Assembly: GCF_001612725.1 (NCBI RefSeq)
Contig: NZ_BDAZ01000070.1
Coordinates: 1-64,000, forward strand
Length of the DNA: 64,000 nucleotides
Direction of reading: 5' to 3'
From: Nocardia anaemiae NBRC 100462
Lineage (GTDB): Bacteria; Actinomycetota; Actinomycetes; Mycobacteriales; Mycobacteriaceae
Position numbers and translations under genes: made by a program. The notes beneath the pieces are model-generated. The model had not been told where the DNA came from, made no database searches, and saw only the letters and a list, made by a program, of their open reading frames with translations. This document shows, in pieces, positions 19,841 through 29,743 of the stretch; position 1 is the stretch's first letter, and every line of letters starts with the position of its first letter.

Positions 19841-22800
19841 GCCGTCGGTGGCCGTCGTGGCATCGGTCGCGGTGCGAACTGGCTCCTGCTCGTCGACAAT
19901 ATCGATGCCGCCGATGCGTACGCCCGGATCGGCGACGACCGCGGTCAGAATGCGTTCCAGCATGCGGCCGAGCCCACGCACCGTCGAATCCTCGAAAAGG
20001 TCTGTGGCGTAAGTGAATACCATGGCAAGCTCATCTGGCGTTCCATCCGCCCGCAGGCGTGGCTCGACGACCACCTGCAAATCGAACTTCGCGACGACAT
20101 CGCCCGCATCCAATGCCGCGACGGTCAGGCCAGGCAGTTCCAGACTCGGCTGTTCGAGATTCTGGAAGACGAGCATCACCTGGAACAACGGCCGCCCCGG
20201 GGAGACCACTTCGACAACCCGCTCGAACGGCAGATCCGCATGGGCGAATGCCGCCAGATCAGTCGCCCGCGTCTGCTCGACCAATTCCTCGAATGTCATG
20301 CCGCGCTCGACCGATGTGCGCAGCGTCAGCGTATTGACGAACATGCCGACCAACTCGTCAAGCGCCCGCTGACCACGCCCGGCAATCGGCGTACCGATGG
20401 CGATATCCGAACCACCCGACAGTCGGGCGAGCAAGACGGCCAGCGCCGCGTGCACAACCATGAACACCGAGGACCGATGCTCGCGCGCGATCCGGATCAG
20501 CCCGTCGTGCACCTGCGCTGGCACGGTCCAGCCGACCGACGCGCCACGGCCCGACGCCACCACCGGACGTTGACGATCCAGCGGCAACACCGGCGCACTC
20601 GACAGACCGGCGAGCTGCCGCCGCCAGTACGCCAATTGTGCTGCGGCCACCGAGTTTTCCTCGTCGTCGGAGCCGATCACCTTGCGCTGCCAGAGTGCGA
20701 AATCCGCGTACTGCACCGGCAGCGGTGACCAGGCGGGAGCCGCACCGCCGACGCGGGCGAGATACGCGGTCACCAGATCCCGGGCCAGTGGCGCGAGCGA
20801 AGCACCGTCTGCCGAAATGTGGTGCACCACGACAACGAGCACATAGTCGTCCCCGTCGGCCAATAGTCGCGCCCGCACCGGAACCTCTTCGGTCACATCG
20901 AATCCGGCCGACACCAGCTCGACGACCCGCCCGAGCACATCGGTGCCGGTCTCGACCTCGAGCCCGTCGGGAAGTACCTCGGCGGCGGGCAGAATCTCCT
21001 GATACGCCTGCCCGCCGGTACCCGCCGTGGGGAACCGGGTGCGTAGCGCTTCGTGTCGCACCAACACGTCCTCGACGGCCTGGCGCAATGCCGCGACATC
21101 GAGCGCGCCGGTCAATCTGATCGCGAACGGCAGATTGTATGCCGGGGATTCTGGATCGATCCGGTTGAGCACCCACATCCGTTGCTGGGCAAGGGAAAGC
21201 GGCACCAGCTCGGGGCGCTCGGTTCGGGTGAGCGGTATGCGCGCGGCAGCGGAACGGCCCGCACCGGGGATGATTCCGGCGGCGAGTCCAGCGACGGTCG
21301 AGGTCTCGAACAGATCGCGCACGGCGACATTCGTATCCAGCGCTTCGTTGATACGCGCGACGACCCGAGTGGCCAGCAGTGAATTACCGCCGAGTTCGAA
21401 ATAGTCGTCATCGAGGCCGACCCGCTCGATGCCGAGCACTTCGGCGAAGACGGCGGCGACGACCTCCTGCGTCGGGGTGATCGGGGCGCGGAACTCGCGT
21501 GCGCTGAAGGTCGGTGCTGGCAGTGCCTTGCGATCCAGCTTGCCGCTGGTGTTGAGCGGAAATGCGTCCAGCACCACGATGGCGGCCGGAATCATATATG
21601 CCGGAAGCACTTCAGCGACCGCGGTCCGCAATTGCTGCGGCTCCACCTGCTGTCCCGGTCGCGCCACCACGTACCCGACCAGCTGATCACCGGTCGCCGA
21701 CCGTGCGACCGATGCCGCCGCCTGGCTGACCGCGGGCTGGGCGAGCAGCGCGGTCTCGATCTCGCCGAGTTCGATGCGCTGACCGCGGAACTTCACCTGA
21801 AAGTCGCTGCGGCCCAGGTACTCCAACCGACGCGGGGCTTCGCGCCACACAGCGAGATCACCGGTGCGGTACATTCGCGCCCCGGCGGTGAACGGGTCGG
21901 CGACGAAGCGATCCGCCGTCAGATCCGGCCGGGCGACGTACCCGCGCGCCAGCTGCGCCCCCGCCAGATACAGCTCACCGACCACACCGGCAGGCACCGG
22001 CCGCAATCGCGAATCCAGCACGTAGACCCGCGAATTCCACTGCGGCAGGCCGATCGGCACGGTGTTCTGCTCGATCGCGGACGCGCGCCATGCGGTAATC
22101 GAGACAGCCGCCTCGGTCGGCCCGTACAGGTTGTGCACCGCCGCATCCGATACCGCACGCAGCGCGGTCACCGTCTCCGGCGGTAATGCCTCGCCGATCA
22201 CGAAGATGTCGCGCAGTGTCGGGCAGGACCCCGGAGTGAGATGCGCGGCGAACACCGTCAGCATGGACGGCACGAAGTCGGTAACGGTGACCCGTTGCGC
22301 GGCAATCGTTTCCGCGAGGTACGCCGGATCGCGGTGACCGTCGGGTGTGGCGACGACCAGCTTCGCGCCCGCACGCAGCGGCATGAAGTATCCCCACAGG
22401 GATACATCGAATGTGGTGGCGGTCTTCTGCAGATACACGTCATCGGGACCGAGCGGGTAGTGCGCGAGCATCCACTCGATCTGGTTATTGATGGCCGCGT
22501 GGGTGACCGCGACACCTTTCGGACGGCCGGTGGAACCAGAGGTGAAGATGACGTAGGCGGGATTGTCCCCGGAAAGCGGCCGCGGCAGTTCCGACGACAG
22601 CACCGGTGCGCCCGAGAACGCCGTCAGGTCAACGGTATCCAGGTAGATGAGCGGCGTATCCGATACCTCGATGACATCCGCCGTCGTGGTCAGCACACAG
22701 ACGGGCGCGGCGGTATCAAGGATGTGCGCGATCCGCTCCCCCGGATGATCCGGATCCAGCGGCACATACGCACCACCGGCCGCGACGATCGCATACATGC

Positions 22801-25800
22801 CGACGACCAGGTCGATCGAACGCCGCACCGCCAGTCCCACCAGGGTTTCCGCACCGACGCCGCGCTGGATCAACAACCGCGCGAGCCGATTGACGCGCTC
22901 ATCGAATTGCCGATACGTGAGCGTGGTGCCCTCGTAGACCACCGCGATCGCATCCGGATGTGCCGCAACGGCACGGCGATATCCGTCCAGCAGCAGTTCC
23001 GGGGCTACCGGGTGCGCGGTGTCGTTCCAATCCCGCAGTATCCGCTGCCGTTCCGCGGGCGTGAGCAATTCGAGCTCCCCGACCACCCGGTGCGGATCCG
23101 CGGCCACCGCGGCGAGCACCCGAGTCAGGCGCTGCGCGTAACCGGCCACCGTAGCCTCGTCGAAAAGGTCGGTGGCATAGGTGAACGATGCCGCGAGACC
23201 GTTGGCCGCACCATCGTGCTCGCGGGGCACGACGGTCAGCTCCAGATCGAACTTCGCCTGCACGACACCCAGATCGATACCGGAAACGGTGAGGCCGGGC
23301 AGCTCGAGTTCGGGGCGGTCCATGTTCTGGAAGGTCAGCATCACCTGGAACAGCGGGTGCCGCGCCATCGAACGCGCCGGATCGAGCAGCTCGACCAGTC
23401 GCTCGAACGGCACATCCGCATGTCCGAAGGCGGCCACATCGGCTCGCCGGAAGTTGCGCAGCAAGTCGTCGAACGATAGTTCGGGATCGACCTCGCCGCG
23501 CAGCACCAGCGTATTGACGAACATTCCGATCACATTGTCGAGTGCGGCATCCCCACGACCGGCAACAGGGGTGCCGACCGCGATATCTGTGGTTCCGGCC
23601 AGCCGGGACAGCAGCACCGCGAGCGCGGCGTGCACCACCATGAACAGCGTCGAATGATGTTCGCGAGCAATCCGCTCCAGTGCCGTATGCACCCCGGCAT
23701 CGATCTCGAAGGCGAAGACGGCGCCGCGACTGGACAGCACCGCCGGACGCGGCCGATCGGTGGGCAGCGCCAATTGCTCGGGCAGTCCGGCCAATTCGGT
23801 GCGCCAGAAGGCGATCTGCTGAGCAAGCAGCGATTGCGCGTCGTCCTCCGCGCCGAGCATCGCCCGCTGCCAGATCGCGTAATCGGCGTACTGCACGTCG
23901 AGCGGCTGCCACTGCGGCAGCGCACCGCCCACCCGCATCGCATAGGCGGCCATCAGATCCCGCGCCAGTGGCCCCATGGAGAAGCCGTCGGCCGCGATGT
24001 GGTGCACCACGCACACCAGCACCTGCTCGGTCGCGCCGAGCCGTACCAAGCGCAGCCGGATCGGCGGCGCGACGGCGACATCGAAACCGGCGACGGCAGC
24101 GGCGATGACCAGGTCGGGCAACTCCTCCGCGCTCGCCGACACGATCTCGAGCTCCGGCACCGCACGAGCGTCATCGATCGGCAAGACGACCTGGATGCCC
24201 TCGCCATCGATCTCCGGATACACCGTCCGCAGCACCTCGTGCCGCGCCACCAGATCGCGGGCCGCCGCGCGCAATGCCTCGATGTCGAGCACCCCGGACA
24301 ACCGCACCGCCAGCGGGATGTTGTTGACACCGCTGGTCGGATCGAAACGGTTGAGGAACCACATGCGCTGCTGCGCGTACGAGAGCGGAATCCGATCCGG
24401 GCGCGGTTGCGCGTGCAAAGCGTGTCCGGCCGCCGCAAGCACTGTCACCCGTTGCGCGAGTTCGGCAACTGCCGGTGCTTCGAATACCAACTGCACCGGC
24501 ACCCGGGTGCCCAGCGCGGTACCGATGCGCGCGGCGGCCTGCGCGGCCAGCAGTGAGTTGCCGCCGAGTTCGAAGAAATCGTCGTCGACGCCGACTTCCA
24601 CACCGTCGGCACGCAGTAGCGCCGCGTACACCTCGGCGACGATCCGCTCTTCCCGCGTTGTCGGCGCACGAAACTCCCGCGCCTCGAAGACCGGATCGGG
24701 CAGCGCGGCACGATCCAACTTGCCGACCGGCGTCAACGGCAGCTCGTCGAGCACCACAATGGCCGTTGGCACCATGTACCTGGGCAGTGATCGCTCCAGC
24801 GTGGCCACGAGTTCGGCGGTATCCACGACGGCATCGGCGCGTGGCAGCACATAGGAGACGAGCGCGGTGGTGCCCGAAGGCAATGTCTTGCCGAGCGTGG
24901 CCGCGAAATCCACATCCGGATGCGCGGTGAGCGCGTTATCGATCTCGCCGAGTTCGATGCGCAGTCCGCGGATCTTCACCTGGAAATCGGACCGGCCCAG
25001 ATACTCGAGTACGCCGGTTTCGTTGCGCCGCACCAGATCTCCGGTCCGGTACAACCGCGCTCCCGGCGCACCGGCTTCCGCACCGAACGGACTGGCGACA
25101 AACCTTTCCGCGGTCAGCCCGCGGCGTCCGAGATAGCCCAGTGCCAGCGTGGGTCCGCCCAGATACAACTCGCCGACGACCCCCGATGGCACCGGCCGCA
25201 AACGCGAATCGAGCACAAAGGCCCCGACCCCGGCGACGGTGCCGCCGAGCGTGACCGGTGCGCCGGGTTCCATCTGACCGGTCGCGACCATGACCGTCAC
25301 CTCGGTCGGGCCATAGGCATTGAAAACGGCCCGCCCGTCCCGCGCCCAGCGCTCGACGAGTTCGGCACCGAGCTTGTCGCCACCGGCCACCACGACCCGC
25401 AGTTCGTCCAGCCCGGCCGGATCGACCGATTCCAGCGCACCCGGAGTGATCAGCAGATGGGTAACCCGTTCCCGGCGCAGCAGATCCGCGAGCTCGGCAC
25501 CGCCGAATACCGTCGGCGGCGCGATCACCAGCGTCGCACCCGCCGAGAACGTGAAAAGCAGCTCCATCAGCGAGAAGTCGAAGCTCGGCGAACTCAGATG
25601 CGTCACCCGCGAAGCATCGGTCAGCGCATACCGCTGACCGATCGCGGCCAACCCGGCCAGCCCGGCATGCGTCACCACCACGCCCTTCGGCCGCCCGGTG
25701 GAGCCGGAGGTGTAGATGACATAGGCCGGATGCCGCTCGTCCAGCCGTCGCACCCGATCGGCATAGGAGACCGGCCGCTCCGGCCGCGCGGCGATCTGTT

Positions 25801-26257
25801 GGGCAACCACCGGATCATCGAGCTCGACCCAATCGACCGATGTGCCCAACACCGCGCGATGCGTCGCGGTGGTCAGGCCGAGCACAGCGCCGGAGTCCGC
25901 GACCATATGCGCGATCCGCTCCGCGGGATAGGCCGGATCCACCGGGACATAGGCCGCGCCCGTCTTCGCGATCGCCCACACCGCGAGGACGGACTCGACC
26001 GAGCGGGCCAGCGCGGTAGCGACAATGTCTCCGGGTCCGATGCCCCGCGCGATCAATTCCCAGGCCAGCCGCGAGGAGGCCGCGTCGAATTCGCGATAAG
26101 TCAACTCGCGCTGGTCAGCCGGATCACCGGTCGGATTGAAGCGAACCGCCACCGCGTCGGCAGCGGATTCGACGGCGGCGGTGAGCAGTTGGCCGAACAG
26201 TGGGGCGCTGGCACGGCGCCGACGGTTGGTCCGAACAGATCGACTCGCTCTATCCAT
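19007..26257 (-). CDS. Non-ribosomal peptide synthetase, A-T-C-A-T-C-(vestigial A)
   Basis: Taken from the ATG at 26257 (2416 residues, MDRASRSVRTNRRRR); an earlier in-frame Met adds 60 residues with no domain. Approximate positions: A 20-520 (TSGSTGRPKG near 187), T near 566 (LGGNSL), C 630-1070 (HHIAADG near 755), A 1080-1580 (TSGSTGRPKG near 1242), T near 1625, C 1690-2120 (HHISADG near 1815), then 2140-2416, a decayed A domain with no carrier domain. No starter C domain is present, so this is probably the loading protein that starts on a free amino acid. By motif spacing the A pockets read about DFMLVAAVM (hydrophobic) and DVWDFILVS. It is the first structural gene of the NRPS operon, directly downstream of the regulator. 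No MbtH-like gene, transporter or tailoring enzyme was seen nearby. Confidence 0.94.
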   Translation of the reverse strand: MDRASRSVRTNRRRRASAPLFGQLLTAAVESAADAVAVRFNPTGDPADQRELTYREFDAASSRLAWELIARGIGPGDIVATALARSVESVLAVWAIAKTGAAYVPVDPAYPAERIAHMVADSGAVLGLTTATHRAVLGTSVDWVELDDPVVAQQIAARPERPVSYADRVRRLDERHPAYVIYTSGSTGRPKGVVVTHAGLAGLAAIGQRYALTDASRVTHLSSPSFDFSLMELLFTFSAGATLVIAPPTVFGGAELADLLRRERVTHLLITPGALESVDPAGLDELRVVVAGGDKLGAELVERWARDGRAVFNAYGPTEVTVMVATGQMEPGAPVTLGGTVAGVGAFVLDSRLRPVPSGVVGELYLGGPTLALGYLGRRGLTAERFVASPFGAEAGAPGARLYRTGDLVRRNETGVLEYLGRSDFQVKIRGLRIELGEIDNALTAHPDVDFAATLGKTLPSGTTALVSYVLPRADAVVDTAELVATLERSLPRYMVPTAIVVLDELPLTPVGKLDRAALPDPVFEAREFRAPTTREERIVAEVYAALLRADGVEVGVDDDFFELGGNSLLAAQAAARIGTALGTRVPVQLVFEAPAVAELAQRVTVLAAAGHALHAQPRPDRIPLSYAQQRMWFLNRFDPTSGVNNIPLAVRLSGVLDIEALRAAARDLVARHEVLRTVYPEIDGEGIQVVLPIDDARAVPELEIVSASAEELPDLVIAAAVAGFDVAVAPPIRLRLVRLGATEQVLVCVVHHIAADGFSMGPLARDLMAAYAMRVGGALPQWQPLDVQYADYAIWQRAMLGAEDDAQSLLAQQIAFWRTELAGLPEQLALPTDRPRPAVLSSRGAVFAFEIDAGVHTALERIAREHHSTLFMVVHAALAVLLSRLAGTTDIAVGTPVAGRGDAALDNVIGMFVNTLVLRGEVDPELSFDDLLRNFRRADVAAFGHADVPFERLVELLDPARSMARHPLFQVMLTFQNMDRPELELPGLTVSGIDLGVVQAKFDLELTVVPREHDGAANGLAASFTYATDLFDEATVAGYAQRLTRVLAAVAADPHRVVGELELLTPAERQRILRDWNDTAHPVAPELLLDGYRRAVAAHPDAIAVVYEGTTLTYRQFDERVNRLARLLIQRGVGAETLVGLAVRRSIDLVVGMYAIVAAGGAYVPLDPDHPGERIAHILDTAAPVCVLTTTADVIEVSDTPLIYLDTVDLTAFSGAPVLSSELPRPLSGDNPAYVIFTSGSTGRPKGVAVTHAAINNQIEWMLAHYPLGPDDVYLQKTATTFDVSLWGYFMPLRAGAKLVVATPDGHRDPAYLAETIAAQRVTVTDFVPSMLTVFAAHLTPGSCPTLRDIFVIGEALPPETVTALRAVSDAAVHNLYGPTEAAVSITAWRASAIEQNTVPIGLPQWNSRVYVLDSRLRPVPAGVVGELYLAGAQLARGYVARPDLTADRFVADPFTAGARMYRTGDLAVWREAPRRLEYLGRSDFQVKFRGQRIELGEIETALLAQPAVSQAAASVARSATGDQLVGYVVARPGQQVEPQQLRTAVAEVLPAYMIPAAIVVLDAFPLNTSGKLDRKALPAPTFSAREFRAPITPTQEVVAAVFAEVLGIERVGLDDDYFELGGNSLLATRVVARINEALDTNVAVRDLFETSTVAGLAAGIIPGAGRSAAARIPLTRTERPELVPLSLAQQRMWVLNRIDPESPAYNLPFAIRLTGALDVAALRQAVEDVLVRHEALRTRFPTAGTGGQAYQEILPAAEVLPDGLEVETGTDVLGRVVELVSAGFDVTEEVPVRARLLADGDDYVLVVVVHHISADGASLAPLARDLVTAYLARVGGAAPAWSPLPVQYADFALWQRKVIGSDDEENSVAAAQLAYWRRQLAGLSSAPVLPLDRQRPVVASGRGASVGWTVPAQVHDGLIRIAREHRSSVFMVVHAALAVLLARLSGGSDIAIGTPIAGRGQRALDELVGMFVNTLTLRTSVERGMTFEELVEQTRATDLAAFAHADLPFERVVEVVSPGRPLFQVMLVFQNLEQPSLELPGLTVAALDAGDVVAKFDLQVVVEPRLRADGTPDELAMVFTYATDLFEDSTVRGLGRMLERILTAVVADPGVRIGGIDIVDEQEPVRTATDATTATDGTELTHLLTAAVEDDPDAPALVWGDEEMPYRKLDAKSSQLARVLIGRGCGPGTGVAVRLDRGVDWAVAAWAVLKTGAALVLLPADESSIPDEPSVRVGLTTGANPIGDGVEWLRLDDAATSAEISAQSLRPVNHANRTGVLSGSDPALVIAAAGVRMSYDELAVAADRLRVRTGLTFESRTFEHGRSDSAARLLELVSAGATGAGMIVVPNIEDLSASLAEEWVTHLIVDRAALAAIDTAQLADLRAVVLEQVGSAEVAVPESAEIVPLDELLPVVSS

Positions 26258-26504
26258 TCTCAACCACTCGCCTTTCACATCGAACATATAGCAGGGGCGA
26301 ACCGCCACGCACGGAATTCCGCCGCCGCATTCGCTCCTGCGCAATGCAATCGGGTAATCGTCTCCAGGAGAGCTAACTATCCGCGAACACGGAGTGCACG
26401 GTGCTAGCTCCGAATCCGTTGTGACACAAGCCCTCAAACTTCCCGGGACACTGATCGTTCAGCATTCGTCCCATGTTGTCCACTCGAGCGTGCACTTGCC
26501 CGAG
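26258..26504 (-). promoter_or_regulatory. Intergenic region upstream of the NRPS operon, with inverted repeat
   Basis: This 247-base gap between the regulator and the first NRPS is the likely place for the NRPS promoter. It contains the inverted repeat TTGTG-A-CACAA at 26419-26429, a candidate operator for the neighbouring regulator. A GAAAGGCGAG just before the ATG at 26257 can serve as ribosome binding site. I see no clear -35/-10 pair. Confidence 0.35.
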
Positions 26505-27488
26505 CTACAGCCATCCGCGCCTGGTCGCCTGCACACCCGCCTGGAACCGAGTGCTCGCGCCGAGCCGCTCCAGCAGCCGCGCGGTGCGCCGGACCACCGT
26601 TCGACGGGACATGCCGAGTCGGCGAGCGATGGTGTCATCGGTCGCACCCAGGCCCATCAGGGTCAGAATCGCCTTATCCCGCTCGTCGAGTTCGTCGGCG
26701 GCCGGATTCACCGAAATCGGCGCCGCCAGCGACCACAACACATCGAAAGTCTTCACCAGCAACCGCAATCCGGGCGATCCGGTAATGCGCAAACCCATCG
26801 GATCCGGGCGGCGCTCGTCCGCGTGCAGCACCAGGCTCGCGCGCTCGTCGTCGCTGATGATCAGCTTGAACGGCGGCTCGGGCAAGGTGCGCGCCTGTGC
26901 CCCACTGGCATTGGTGGACAGCGCGTGCCGCAACCTTTCAGCATCCTGGTAAATAGTGTCCTGATACAGCGTTTGGTAGCGGATGCCGTCACCGATCCGA
27001 GAGCGCTTGAGCAGGAACAGCTGTCGCTCGCGTTCCGGATCGCTGAGGTAGGGGCCGCGTTCGATCACCTTGACCGTGCTGCGGGCCGAGGTCTGCACCT
27101 CCTCGAAATCCGCGAGCATCTCCAGGCGTTCGAAAACCGGCACGATCGCGCCATTTGCGCGCGGTGAGCGGCGCACCGATCGGAATGTCTCGCTCAGTCG
27201 CGCGGCCGCGGCGTGCATCTGGTTGATCTCGTGCTGCCTGCGCCGCGCCTCGGCCTCGGATAGCGATTCGGGGGCGTGCGCGTCCCAGATGGCCTCGCCG
27301 TCGACGGACAGCTGACTGACCGCGGCCTGCAGTTCGGTCAATACCTGGAGCGATGCGGCTGCGGTCTCCTTCGAGACGCCGAGATATTCGGCGACCTCGC
27401 CCAGGCTCGATCGCGGATGATGCACCAGCACGGCGTAGGTGCGCCCATGCGGTGATCCAGGCTCGAAGATATCGCCCAGCGCAGTCAC
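26505..27488 (-). CDS. LuxR-type HTH transcriptional regulator of the NRPS locus
   Basis: A 327-residue regulator with two DNA-binding-like ends. The N-terminus (about 20-60) looks like a winged HTH of the TrmB/MarR kind (HPRSSLGEVAEYLGVSKETA). The C-terminus (about 265-327) is a LuxR/GerE-type HTH: LDERDKAILTLMGLGATDDT, then IARRLGMSRRTVVRRTARLL. The middle resembles phospholipase D-like or sensor domains of similar actinobacterial regulators but has no catalytic motif I recognise. It lies immediately upstream of, and in the same direction as, the two NRPS genes, and is the only regulator in the locus. It is the obvious candidate for pathway control, but whether it activates or represses cannot be read from sequence. 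Confidence 0.85.
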   Translation of the reverse strand: MTALGDIFEPGSPHGRTYAVLVHHPRSSLGEVAEYLGVSKETAAASLQVLTELQAAVSQLSVDGEAIWDAHAPESLSEAEARRRQHEINQMHAAAARLSETFRSVRRSPRANGAIVPVFERLEMLADFEEVQTSARSTVKVIERGPYLSDPERERQLFLLKRSRIGDGIRYQTLYQDTIYQDAERLRHALSTNASGAQARTLPEPPFKLIISDDERASLVLHADERRPDPMGLRITGSPGLRLLVKTFDVLWSLAAPISVNPAADELDERDKAILTLMGLGATDDTIARRLGMSRRTVVRRTARLLERLGASTRFQAGVQATRRGWL

Positions 27489-27561
27489 GAAACGAGCCTA
27501 ACGACCGTACGGTCCCCACGGGGGCCTTGTGATCGTCGGAATATCAAGCCGGGCAAGAAAA

Positions 27562-28428
27562 TCAGTGCGCCGACGGGCCCCACTGCAGCGGCACACCCTT
27601 CGCCGCGAGATACGGCATCGGGTCGACCTTGTTGCCGCCCTGATCCCAGATCTCCAGGTGCAGATGCGGTCCGGTCGAATTGCCGCGGTTGCCGACGGTG
27701 GCGATGACATCGCCCGCGTTCACATGCTGCCCGGCGTGCACGAACATCTCGTTGACGTGGCCGTAGACCGCGATGGTGCCGTCGTCCTGCTGGACCCGCA
27801 CCCACAGGCCGAAGCCGGAGGCCGGGCCCGCCTCGATGACGGTGCCGCTGCTCACCGAGTGGATCGGCGCGCCGAGCTGATCGGCGAAGTCGAGGCCGTA
27901 GTGGAATTCACCCCAGCGAGAACCGAATCCGGAGCTGATCTCACCGGCGACCGGACGCACCGCCGGGGCAGGGGCGAACTGCTGCTGCGCGCCCTTGAGG
28001 ATCTGTTCGACCTGGGCCAGCGGGGCCGCGATCTCCGGCGGCAGATTGCTGATGCCGAACGGATTGGCGACCGCGTCCGCGATCGGCGCGGCCACCGGAG
28101 TGGCCGCATCCGCCTGCGCGGCTTCGGCGACCGGGGCCGCGGCCTTGATCTCTTCGACAGGTAACTCCGCCGTGCCCCGGAACGTGATGGGCGCGGCTGC
28201 TTCCTCGTCCCCGTCGTGCGCACCCGGCAGGAGCGGGGCGGCAATGGCGGGCGCGACCTGGGCCGCGGTGCCGATGAGTGCACCGGTGGCGACGGCGACA
28301 CCGGCCGCGATCTTCACCCGTTCGGTGGTCGACGGCTCGGCGCGATGCCGCGTCGGCCGACCCGTAACGCCGTCGCCGATGAGGCTCATGACGGTTATGG
28401 AACTGGGGCCTACCCGATGCTGCGACAA
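27562..28428 (-). CDS. Secreted M23-family metallopeptidase
   Basis: A 288-residue exported protein. A hydrophobic segment, VKIAAGVAVATGALIGTAAQ, ends in Ala-rich sequence and looks like a signal peptide or anchor. An Ala/Pro-rich linker follows. The M23 (LytM-type) domain is at about 165-285, with zinc and catalytic signatures HYGLDFAD, GHVNEMF and HLHLE. Such enzymes cut peptide crosslinks in the cell wall or act as regulators of other hydrolases. The listed start is TTG at 28428, preceded by AAGGA six bases upstream. An ATG at 28389 would shorten the protein by 13 residues and is the main alternative. Confidence 0.9.
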   Translation of the reverse strand: MSQHRVGPSSITVMSLIGDGVTGRPTRHRAEPSTTERVKIAAGVAVATGALIGTAAQVAPAIAAPLLPGAHDGDEEAAAPITFRGTAELPVEEIKAAAPVAEAAQADAATPVAAPIADAVANPFGISNLPPEIAAPLAQVEQILKGAQQQFAPAPAVRPVAGEISSGFGSRWGEFHYGLDFADQLGAPIHSVSSGTVIEAGPASGFGLWVRVQQDDGTIAVYGHVNEMFVHAGQHVNAGDVIATVGNRGNSTGPHLHLEIWDQGGNKVDPMPYLAAKGVPLQWGPSAH

Positions 28429-28603
28429 AGCTGGTCCTTGCGCTCGACCTACAGTGGCTGAACGGCCTCCGACGTTTGTAACGTTTCGGCATCCGTTGTG
28501 ACGGGAACTCTACCGCGTCGTGACCATTCCGCAACCTTCTCGGCAAAAATCGCTGTTTAGGGCCTGGTCAGACGCGTGGGCCGGTATCACGGAGCCGTGA
28601 CCG

Positions 28604-29683
28604 ATGCGCCACACTGGACCGGTGATCCTCAATGAGTTGAGTGTTCCGATCGTGCTCGCGCCGATGGCGGGCGGGCCGTCCACGCCCGAATTGACGGCGG
28701 CGGTCTCCGCGGCGGGCGGGCTCGGCCTGCTGGCCGCCGGATATCTGACCGCGACCGATACCGCGGCGCGACTCGCGGCCACCCGCGAACTGACCACCGC
28801 GCCATTCGGCGTGAACCTCTTCACCCCGGGTCCCGCTACCGCACCCGAGGATTTCGCCGACTACCTCGCCCAGCTGGGAAACACCCACAAGGTCGGCACG
28901 CCGAAGTACGACACCGATGATTGGGACGCCAAGCTGGAGCTGCTCGTCAAGGCGCCGGTGCCGGTGGTCACCTTCACCTTCGGCTGCCCGAGCGCCGCCG
29001 AGATCGCGCGGTTGCACGAGGTCGGTTCCGAAGTGTGGGTGACGGTCACCTCGGCCGCCGAGGCTCGCATCGTGATCGAGGCCGGTGCCGATGTGCTGAT
29101 CGCGCAGGGCGCGGAGGCCGGTGGACACCGGGCCACCTTCATCGATCGCGTCGCCGATGACGCCACCGATCCGCTCACCCTGCTCGCGCTGCTACAGATT
29201 CTGCGCGCGACCGTCGACCGGCCGATCGTGGCCACCGGCGGCATCACCACCGGCGCGGGGATCGCGGCGGCACTCGCGGCCGGTGCGACGGCCGTACAAC
29301 TCGGCACCGTCTTCCTGCGCTCACCGGAGGCGGGCACCAATCCGGTGCATCGCGCCGCGCTGCAGCACGCCGCACAGGGCGCCGACACACCGACCATGCT
29401 GACCCGCGCCTTCACCGGCCGCCGGGCGCGCGGCCTGCGCAATCGGTTCATGGACGAACATTCCGCGACGGCACCGGCCGCCTATCCGGAAATCCATTAC
29501 GCCACAGCGCCGTTGCGGGCCGCCGCACGAGCGGCGGGCAATCCGGACGATGTGAACATGTGGGCTGGCCAGACCCACACGCTGGCACCGGAGCTACCGG
29601 CCGGTGAACTGGTCCGCACCTTGGCCGCAGATGCGAAAAGGGCGCTGGCCACAGCACTTTCGGGACGAATCCAGTCTTGTTGA
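28604..29683 (+). CDS. Nitronate monooxygenase (2-nitropropane dioxygenase-like flavoprotein)
   Basis: A 359-residue FMN-dependent TIM-barrel enzyme of the nitronate monooxygenase family. Signatures: VPIVLAPMAGGPSTPELTAA at the N-terminus, GVNLFTPG, VTFTFGCPS, then IAQGAEAGGHRATF, which carries the conserved Gly-His region, and the phosphate-binding IVATGGITTGAGIAAALAAG. Family members oxidise alkyl nitronates such as propionate 3-nitronate to harmless products. Substrate cannot be told from sequence. It is a monocistronic gene divergent from the M23 peptidase. A GTG at 28622 is a possible later start. Confidence 0.9.
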   Translation: MRHTGPVILNELSVPIVLAPMAGGPSTPELTAAVSAAGGLGLLAAGYLTATDTAARLAATRELTTAPFGVNLFTPGPATAPEDFADYLAQLGNTHKVGTPKYDTDDWDAKLELLVKAPVPVVTFTFGCPSAAEIARLHEVGSEVWVTVTSAAEARIVIEAGADVLIAQGAEAGGHRATFIDRVADDATDPLTLLALLQILRATVDRPIVATGGITTGAGIAAALAAGATAVQLGTVFLRSPEAGTNPVHRAALQHAAQGADTPTMLTRAFTGRRARGLRNRFMDEHSATAPAAYPEIHYATAPLRAAARAAGNPDDVNMWAGQTHTLAPELPAGELVRTLAADAKRALATALSGRIQSC

Positions 29684-29703
29684 CAACAGTTTCCGTTTAG
29701 AAT
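29678..29703 (+). promoter_or_regulatory. Possible promoter or operator upstream of SCO5389-family gene
   Basis: The sequence TGTTG-A-CAACA (29678-29688) contains a TTGACA-like hexamer and is also an inverted repeat, followed by TAGAAT at 29698-29703. The spacing between the two hexamers is 12 bases, too short for a standard sigma-70 promoter, so this may be an operator instead. The tentative call rests on position only. Confidence 0.25.
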
Positions 29704-29743
29704 TGAGAGGCATCGCAACAGCCATCCAGGTCAGGAGAGCGCT

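Noticed and set aside
19007..26257. Calling the NRPS locus a mycobactin/nocobactin siderophore cluster
   Set aside because: No salicylate-activating gene, cyclisation (Cy) domain, lysine hydroxylase or MbtH homolog is visible, and the A pockets do not match the hydroxy-ornithine or lysine codes I know.
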